From CAYPEK01 sp964409645 (lineage in GTDB: Bacteria > UBP15 > UBA6099), in assembly GCA_964409645.1 (NCBI GenBank), contig CAYPEK010000090.1, positions 1 through 18,044 of the forward strand: DNA of 18,044 bases, given 5' to 3'. The notes beneath the pieces are model-generated. The model did not search any database and had not been told where the DNA came from. It saw only the letters and a list, made by a program, of their open reading frames with translations. Every line of letters begins with the position of its first letter. The first letter of the stretch is position 1. Below, in pieces: positions 7,317 to 14,500 of the stretch. Made by a program: the position numbers and the translations under genes.

Positions 7317-9134
7317 TTGTTGTGTAATTGCAGAAAAAAAACAATCGTTATCGCTACCGTTTTATTTGTGTCGGCGGTTGTGTTTGTATCGACTAAGGCT
7401 GCGGCATGGCCGCTGGCCACGCAGTGGATCCCCGTTTACAAAAGTAGTGTGCTTTTACAGGACTCGATTACGGACGCCAATACGGAAAGGAATGTGGTGT
7501 CCGACGCGACGCACGATGCGGCGTTCATTTTCAATGACGGGACTTACCTTTATTACAGGCTGCGGCTGGACGCAAGCCCGTCCGGGGGCGGCGGACAGAA
7601 CCAGCTAAAGCCTTACGGCTGGGGAGTTTTGCTGGACACCAACCAGAATGCCGCGGATTACGAATGGATGTTCATGGTCGATGGGATAGCGAACCCGGAA
7701 ACCATCAATTTTTGGCAGAACACGACTCAGGCGATACCGGGCAATGCGGCGGACCCGCCGGAAGTGCTTACTACTTCGATAGCGGCGTCCGGGAATATAG
7801 TAATATCCGCCGCGGACACTTCAATCAACGGCGATCAGGATTACTTCCTCGACTGGCGGTTCCCATACAACACTTTCAAAACGGCGACCGGCCTGAGCGA
7901 CAACTCCGTCATAAGGATGTGGTTCGGCACATCAAATAATGCTTCGACGATGGGGGGCGACCTCGTAGGCGGCGCGGACCTTTATACGGCGGTCACGGAC
8001 AACACGCTTGTGTCCGGTCAGGTACCGACGACGGGCTCCGTGATGTTTGTTGCCGACCTGACTGGCGCGGGGGACGTCGCGCAATCGGACGCGGGAGTGA
8101 ACCTCTATATCAAAGTGACCGACATGGACAGGAATTCGGACCCTGCTGTGGTACAGACGGTGAGCGTCGTTTTGACGAGTACGCGGGGCGAAAGCGAGAC
8201 GGTAACGCTGACTGAAACGGGTGCGAACACGGGAATATTTACAGGGACGATAGCAACAACATCGGCGCAGTCGATAACCGCTAACAACGGGAGCCTTCAG
8301 GTGATGCCGTCGGAGACGATAACCGTGACATATACGGATGCTATCGATGCTTCGTCTCTTGCAAACCAGCCGAGGACGGACACGGTTGTGATTTCGCCGC
8401 CGGTGGTGACGGTGTCAAAGGCGGTAAACACCGCGACAGCGACTTCCGGATCGAATGTTACATACACGATAACGATAACTAACAGCGGGGCGGGGGACGG
8501 CTGGGTGTCGTCGATCATAGACACGCTTCCCGCGGGGTTTACGTATGCCACGGGCACGACGACCGGGCTGACGACGGCGAACCCGACCATAAGCGGGCAG
8601 AATCTGACGTGGAGCGGCGCGTTTATAGTGCCGAAGAAATCCGGCGTGATCAACGGAACGCTGACGCTGAGTTTTCAGGCGAAGGCGCTCGGCTCGTACG
8701 GCACATATTACAACAACGTGTCGGTGACGGGAGCGAACTTCACGACAGCGACGACGGGCAACACGTCGCCGGTGCTTCTGACTGCTCCGCAGATAACGCT
8801 GACGAAGTCGGCGGACAACGCGTCCGTGGCTCCGGGCGGCACGGTGACATATACGATTTACTATAAGAACGTGGGAACCGCATCCGCGCAGAATCTTGTG
8901 ATTAAGGACACAGTGCCGTCGAACGCGGCCTATGTTACGGGTAGTTTGCGTATGGGCGCTGCAACGACAACTTATGCGACGGCGACCGCAAAGACGGATG
9001 CCGCGGACGGCGACGAGGCGAATATCACGAGCGGGACGATCACGTTCAACATCACTGCGGTGACGGCGGACGATTCGGTGGCCGGCTCGGGTACGGACGA
9101 AGGAAAAGTGTATTTTCAGATGCAAATAAACTAA
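7317..9134 (+). CDS. Secreted DUF11-domain protein; candidate fibre tip
   Basis: A 605-residue exported protein starting at TTG. Residues 7-30 form a signal peptide (KKTIVIATVLF core, cleavage near AAA30). Residues ~35-235 are an all-beta domain resembling CBM9/DOMON-type sandwiches (FIFNDGTYLYYRLRL; GWGVLLDTNQN); binding is unproven. Residues ~240-360 are a module with TETGANTGIFTGTI, also found in the fourth gene. A full DUF11 domain covers ~363-488 (K368, D402 in IDTLP, N467). A second (~491-605) has K497 and D531 but ends at YFQMQIN, before the usual last strand with its Asn. There is no membrane anchor or sorting signal. The unpaired C-terminal domain suggests it docks onto a strand from another protein. 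First of four close genes; 18 bases to the next. Confidence 0.88.
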   Translation: MLCNCRKKTIVIATVLFVSAVVFVSTKAAAWPLATQWIPVYKSSVLLQDSITDANTERNVVSDATHDAAFIFNDGTYLYYRLRLDASPSGGGGQNQLKPYGWGVLLDTNQNAADYEWMFMVDGIANPETINFWQNTTQAIPGNAADPPEVLTTSIAASGNIVISAADTSINGDQDYFLDWRFPYNTFKTATGLSDNSVIRMWFGTSNNASTMGGDLVGGADLYTAVTDNTLVSGQVPTTGSVMFVADLTGAGDVAQSDAGVNLYIKVTDMDRNSDPAVVQTVSVVLTSTRGESETVTLTETGANTGIFTGTIATTSAQSITANNGSLQVMPSETITVTYTDAIDASSLANQPRTDTVVISPPVVTVSKAVNTATATSGSNVTYTITITNSGAGDGWVSSIIDTLPAGFTYATGTTTGLTTANPTISGQNLTWSGAFIVPKKSGVINGTLTLSFQAKALGSYGTYYNNVSVTGANFTTATTGNTSPVLLTAPQITLTKSADNASVAPGGTVTYTIYYKNVGTASAQNLVIKDTVPSNAAYVTGSLRMGAATTTYATATAKTDAADGDEANITSGTITFNITAVTADDSVAGSGTDEGKVYFQMQIN

Positions 9135-9152
9135 GCAACTTGGGAGGCTGGG

Positions 9153-9668
9153 ATGAGAAGAAGAGGAAATATCTTGATTGTGGCTGTTGCGGCGATGGCG
9201 CTGGCTGCCTTGCCGGCGCTCGCGCAGGATAAGACGCCGAAAAAGAACGCGCTCGACATCAAGATGAAGTCGTTCAAAGTTGTCAAAGCCGATAAGAACG
9301 GGAAATTGCCGGACAATTTCAAGCCCGCGGACGAAAGCAAGCGCGGCGACATTATCTATTTTGAGCTGACGTACAAAAACAACCACAAATTCGACGTGAA
9401 GAATGTGTCTATAGTGGATCCGATCCCGGCGGGGATGGAGTATGTGACCGACACCGCGGAAGGTAAAGGAACGGATATCACTTACAGCATAGACGGCGGC
9501 AAGACGTACAAGGCGCCGCCGGTGATGTACGAAAAGGCGAGCGGGAAGGGAGTCAAAACGACGGTTCCCGCGCCCGCCGGCATGTACACCCACATCAAGT
9601 GGCTGATCAAGGGGCCCGTAAAACCGGGCGGGTCCGGGAAGATCGGCTTTAAAGTAAAAATAAAATAA
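9153..9668 (+). CDS. Small secreted single DUF11-like domain protein
   Basis: A 171-residue exported protein with signal peptide 1-25 (cleavage after ALA-Q region, LPALAQ). The mature part is one DUF11-like domain (~38-171): a Lys-rich first strand (K45), the GDIIYFELTYKNNHKFDV segment, D89 in IVDPIPAG, a YSIDGGKTY hairpin, and a final KIGFKVKIK at the very C-terminus. Like its two larger neighbours it stops before the usual last DUF11 strand. It has no N-terminal donor-like strand, so in the fibre model it could be a cap, a chain terminator or a periplasmic chaperone. GGGAGG lies upstream of the ATG. It sits 18 bases after the first gene and 20 before the third. Very basic for a secreted protein. 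Confidence 0.88.
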   Translation: MRRRGNILIVAVAAMALAALPALAQDKTPKKNALDIKMKSFKVVKADKNGKLPDNFKPADESKRGDIIYFELTYKNNHKFDVKNVSIVDPIPAGMEYVTDTAEGKGTDITYSIDGGKTYKAPPVMYEKASGKGVKTTVPAPAGMYTHIKWLIKGPVKPGGSGKIGFKVKIK

Positions 9669-9688
9669 AAAGGCAGCGAGGTGCCGAA

Positions 9689-11476
9689 ATGAGAAACACA
9701 AAACAGAGAGCAGTAAAAATGAAAGCCGCGAAGTTTCTGATAGCGGCGATGCTTGCACTTGCGTGTGTCGGTGCGCTTACAGCAGTGCGCCTGACCGCGA
9801 CCGGCACGCCGGCGGGAACGATCATCTCGAATCAGGCTTATGTTGACTATCAGGACGCAAACGGGAACGTGATGACGCGCGTCTATTCGAACACGGTGAC
9901 GACGACGGTGAGTCAGGTGGCGGCAGTGAGCATAGACCCGACTACCGGATCGCACGCGGGAAGCAACGGAACAACGGTTGAGTTCCTCGTGCAGATTTTC
10001 AATAACGGCAACGGAAATGATGTGTTTGATTTCACGTATGCCGTGACAGGCGGGTGGACTCCGTCGTCCGTAACGTTCTACTACGACGTGAACAACAACC
10101 ATACTTACGACGCGGGAACGGATACTTTGGTGACGGCGTCGGGAGGGAAGTACACGACCGTGACGATAACGCCTGATGACGACTACGATTTCTTTATGTT
10201 CGTGACGATTCCGAACGCGGTAACGGCGCCGGACACGTCAACAAATCAGATAACGATAACAGCGACATCGCACTATAACAATACGGTATCGGCCGCGGCG
10301 GTGTACACAACGACGGTTGCGGCGGCGGTGATCAACGCTGTGAAATCGGTATCCCCGACAACACCGAAACCGGGGGACACCGTAACATATACGATAACGC
10401 TGACAAACAGCGGTTCGACGAACGGATTGTCAACTGTTTTTACGGACCCGATCCCATCGAACCTGACATATATCCCCGGAACGATTACGCTTCAGGGGAC
10501 AACAAAAACCGATGCGAACGACGGTGACGGAGCCGACTATAACATAACGACAGCCGGCGCGATAACCGTCAGCGTCGGAACGATCAATTCGGGCGGCGGC
10601 ATAAAGACGATAACGTTTCAGGCGACGGTGAATTCCGCCGTGCCGTCCGGGACCGCCGTCAACAACACGGCGACGATCAACTATACGTCCGGCGGCAATC
10701 CGGTTACGGCGACATCCAACGGAGGCACGTTCTTCGTGGCCACGTCGGCGAGCGTGGATATCACCGCCACAACTGTTGCCAAATCGGGAAATCCGGGCGA
10801 CCAGATAGTTTACCCGTTCACTGTTACGAACAACGGAAACGCGGCTGATACGATCGACCTGACGTACACATCGAGCAGCGGCTGGACGTGGGTGTTCTGG
10901 GTCGATGTCAATGAGGACGGCATACCCGGCAACGACGGCGACTATCTCGCGACGGACACTGACGCCGACGGCAAGGTGGACACCGGCTCGCTCGCGCAGC
11001 ACGGAACGCACTCGATGCTGGCAGTGGCAACGATACATTCCAGTACGCCGGACCAAACGGTGGACACATTTGTCATTACTGCAACATCATCAAACGATAC
11101 GAGCGCGAAGGATACGCAGACGCTGACAACGACTGTGACCGCGCCGGTTCTATCAGTAACGAAATCGGTGAGTCCGACCGGATCGCAGCCTCCGACAACG
11201 ACTCTTACATACACGATAACGGTTACCAATTCCGGCACGGGCGTGGCAAAGAGCGTGGTTATTACCGATCCGGTTCCGGCGAACACGACTTACACTGCCG
11301 GAACGATATACACCGGCGCGACGACCGGAAGCCTCGTTTTGAGAACGGATGCGAGCGACGGCGACGGCGCACAATTCGATTCGGTTTCCAACAACGTGAT
11401 AGCCGGTTCGAGCGGTGCAATCACGCTTGGCGCGGGCGGAACTTACGTGCTGAGATTCAGTGTGACGATTAACTAA
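9689..11476 (+). CDS. Secreted DUF11 repeat protein; candidate fibre shaft subunit
   Basis: A 595-residue exported protein. ATG 9689 follows GAGGTG at a good distance; ATG 9719 (residue 11) is a weaker alternative. Signal peptide ~1-38. The mature protein begins with TPAGTIISNQAYVDYQDANG (40-59, N48), a free DUF11-type last strand. The rest is a two-fold repeat: a beta-sandwich with an acidic Ca-type loop (80-212, DVNNNHTYDAGTD) plus a complete DUF11 domain (213-351; K219, D253, N326), then the same pair again (355-485, DVNEDGIPGNDGDY; DUF11 487-595, K492, D527). The final DUF11 ends at LRFSVTIN, without the last strand. So the protein carries a donor strand at one end and an incomplete acceptor at the other, as expected for a polymerising subunit, although self-closure is also possible. 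Confidence 0.88.
   Translation: MRNTKQRAVKMKAAKFLIAAMLALACVGALTAVRLTATGTPAGTIISNQAYVDYQDANGNVMTRVYSNTVTTTVSQVAAVSIDPTTGSHAGSNGTTVEFLVQIFNNGNGNDVFDFTYAVTGGWTPSSVTFYYDVNNNHTYDAGTDTLVTASGGKYTTVTITPDDDYDFFMFVTIPNAVTAPDTSTNQITITATSHYNNTVSAAAVYTTTVAAAVINAVKSVSPTTPKPGDTVTYTITLTNSGSTNGLSTVFTDPIPSNLTYIPGTITLQGTTKTDANDGDGADYNITTAGAITVSVGTINSGGGIKTITFQATVNSAVPSGTAVNNTATINYTSGGNPVTATSNGGTFFVATSASVDITATTVAKSGNPGDQIVYPFTVTNNGNAADTIDLTYTSSSGWTWVFWVDVNEDGIPGNDGDYLATDTDADGKVDTGSLAQHGTHSMLAVATIHSSTPDQTVDTFVITATSSNDTSAKDTQTLTTTVTAPVLSVTKSVSPTGSQPPTTTLTYTITVTNSGTGVAKSVVITDPVPANTTYTAGTIYTGATTGSLVLRTDASDGDGAQFDSVSNNVIAGSSGAITLGAGGTYVLRFSVTIN
9926..11473 (+). repeat. Tandem two-fold internal repeat in the third DUF11 gene
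   Basis: Protein-level duplication. Unit 1 is residues 80-351 (9926-10741) and unit 2 is residues 355-595 (10751-11473). Each has a sandwich with NNGN-x2-D, a DVN-x-[ND]-x acidic loop, an ITATS strand and a TTTV tail, followed by a DUF11 with KSVSPT and TYTIT(L/V)TNSG. Unit 2 ends early, lacking the NNTATINY strand of unit 1. Confidence 0.75.
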
Positions 11477-11508
11477 AAGGCGTGTGGAAACGGCCTGACG
11501 GGGCGTAA

Positions 11509-14500
11509 ATGAAATTTAAGGGAACACAACAAGGAAGGCCCGCGGCGGCGCTGTCTCTTGCGCTGGCGGCGGCCGTGCTGTTGCTGTTCCGCATCCCCGC
11601 AACGGCCGCGAGCCCGGTCGCCGGCACGGCTATTGTAAACACGGCGACTGTGGCTTACACGGATGCCAACGGGAATCCGGTCCCGGGCGCGGCGGCACAG
11701 GCATCGACGACTGTTTCCGGCGCGCCGGTGCTGGTGGTAACGGTCGCGGGAAATCCCGACCCGGTGGGGATGGGCGAAACTCTGACTTATACGATATCGT
11801 ACGCGAACACGGGCAACGCCCCCGCGAATAATGTTACGGCGACGTTCACGCTTTCAGGATATGTCACATTCCAGAGTGCGACAGGCGGCGGTGTTTATTC
11901 GTCCGGCGCGGGAACGGTGACGTGGAATATAGGCAGTGTTGCGGCTTATTCCGGCGGAACTCTCACTGTTACGGTCACTGTTAAGAACCAGTCCGATTAT
12001 CCTGTCGGAGACCCGGCCGCAATCGCGATCGGGTCGGTGATAACGACGATGGCGACAGTGGTATCGGACGAAACTTCGGCGACTGTGAACGAGACGAACA
12101 CTGTAGGCACGGCCCCGAATCTCGAACTGACGCTTACGGGAACGCCCGTTTCGGTCAACCCGGGAGGAGTCATCACTTACACCTTGAATTACAGAAACAT
12201 CGGCAACCTCGCTGCCACAGGGGTAATGCTTTATGACGAACTCCCGGATCAGACCGCATACGTGGCGGACTCGGCGACGGGAGGCGGGACACTGAGCGGC
12301 CGAACGCTGACGTGGGACATCGGAACGGTTGCGTCCGGCGGATCCGGAACTCTTACATTTGATGTGACGGTTTCATCCTTAGCCGCCGCGGAATCGGCGA
12401 TTACAAATTATGCGTCGCTGACGAGCATCGAACTCGCGCCTGTAACATCGAACCGGTTCAGTTCATACGTGCGGCCGGCGAGCTACAGGTTGACGAAAAC
12501 CGTAACGCCGGTGAGAGCCGGCCAGACGGCGGACTACACGATACGCGTTTATAACGACGGATACATTCCTATCACCAACGCCGTGTTGACGGACCCGGTT
12601 CCAGCGGGGATGACGTTTGTCGGCGCGGACGGCGGCGGAACGCTGAACGGCTCGAATGTCGTGTGGACCGTAGCGACGCTCGGGATCGGCGAAGAGCAGG
12701 TGTTCGAGGTCAGGATGAAACTGACGGCGGCGCTGCCCGCCGGATCGCAGGTGACGAACACGGTCGCCATGACGGCCGACAATGTGTCGCAACAGAGCAC
12801 ATCGGTGGCGTTCGAGGTTGCCGCGCGAACGCACAGCACGGTGGATTTCTATAATGAAAACTGGGAGGTACAGCACAGTTTCAACATCGGCGACAGGATA
12901 TGTATGCAGGTCTCGGACGCCGACCAGAATGTAGATATTAATGCGGTTGACAGCGTTGCGGCGGTTCTGACGCACATTCTCAGCGGCGATGTGGAGCACA
13001 TCACGCTCAGCGAGACGGGCGTCAACACGGGTGTCTTCAGGGGCTGTATCAACAGCGATTCGAGTACGGCTTCGGCCGACAACAATGATGTTTCGGTGAC
13101 GATCGACAGTTCGGTGACTTTGACCTACACCGACCCGCAGGACGGAACGGACACTTCGGAGGCCACGGCGCTGATCGACCCGTTCGGCGTTGTGTTCAAT
13201 TCGATGACCGGCGAGCGGATCGCCGGGGCGGTGGTGACGCTGATCGACGCATCGACGGGCCTTCCCGCCACGATCGACAAACTGCCGCTCGATCCGAACC
13301 CGGCGAACACGACGGGGGCCGACGGTTTCTTTGCGTTCCGCTTTGTAGCTCCCGGTTCGTATTATTTCGATATCTCGCTGCCGCCGGGATACACGTATCC
13401 GTCGATTTTGACGGATGACCAGTTGCCGGCCGGATTCGTGATCGGTACGGGGTCGCGCAGGGAGGTTTTCACTCTCAGCCTCGGCGACGAGCCCCTGAAT
13501 CTCGACATTCCGGTTGACCCGCCGACGGTGGAGACGCTCGTCGCGGTTAAGACCGCGGACAGGGACGTCGCATACGTCGGCGATATTATCAGATACACAA
13601 TTTCCGTGACGAACGCGGGCAGTATCGCCGTCAACGATACGACGGTGACCGACAGGCTGCCGCATGGGGTTGTATATGTGACCGGCACCTCGACGATGGA
13701 CGGCGCGCGTGTTGCCGATCCGCAAGGCGCGCCCGGAAGTGTTCTGACGTGGACGGTCGGCGGCATGCACACCGGCGACACGGCGAGCGTTTCTTTTGCG
13801 GCGGTGGTCGGCGCGGACGCGAACCGGGGGGACGGACGTAACACCGCGTACGCGAATGGGAACGACGGCGGCGGCAGGCAGATCTCATCGAACAACGCCT
13901 ACCACTCGGCGCGGATAAAGGAAGGCGTATTCACGACGGACGGAATCGTGATAGGTAAAGTGTTTCACGACAGGGACCGCAACGGCGTGCAGGGCAGGGA
14001 CGAAGACGGCGTGCCCGGCGCGGTGGTTTTCATGGAGGACGGAACGCGCGTGGTCGCGGACGATTCCGGCAGATTTGTAATCGCCGGAATCGGAAACGGG
14101 ACGCACGTGCTGAAGATAGACGCGGCGAAACTTCCGTGTGGGCTGGTGCCGGCGGAGGGCTCGAACAGGTTCATGGGCAGCGCGGGTTCGCAGTTTGCCG
14201 ACATGACTCCCGGCGGCCTGATCGTCGCGGATTTCCCGGTTGTCGAAAAGTCCGGGTATGCGTGCGAAGGCGGGGAAAGCGACGAGACACGCGTTGCGTT
14301 GAGGCCGGTTCCGCCGGAGCCTCCGCTCGAAGAGAAGATAAGCGGGATGGACGCAAGTGTGGCGATACTGAGCCCGGCGGCGGGCGCGGCGGTGTCCGCG
14401 GCGAATGCGGACATTATCGTGAAGGGGCCGTCGGACGGCGAGTTCCGGCTGCGCGTCAACGGAGTGCCGATCAGCACTAAGAATGTGGGCAGGAGAATTG

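Noticed and set aside
8415..9758. 447-codon open frame on the minus strand
   Set aside because: Antisense shadow across three DUF11 coding regions and their gaps; Arg/His-rich composition without domain signal, no ribosome binding site. The plus-strand reading has signal peptides and domains.
9751..9775. Possible lipoprotein signal (LALAC) in the 595-residue protein
   Set aside because: The residues before the Cys do not fit a normal lipobox (no Leu at -3), and the mature start after ~residue 38 fits ordinary signal peptidase I cleavage.
8455..11830. Recurring ACATAYACGATAAC-like strings, at first suggestive of a DNA repeat array
   Set aside because: They are all in frame and encode the T-Y-T-I strand of successive DUF11 domains; spacing follows protein domains, so this is not a CRISPR or DNA-level repeat.
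12463..13770. 435-codon open frame on the minus strand
   Set aside because: Lies wholly antisense to the DUF11 stalk of the barrel gene; Arg/Val/His-rich shadow produced by GC-rich codon bias.
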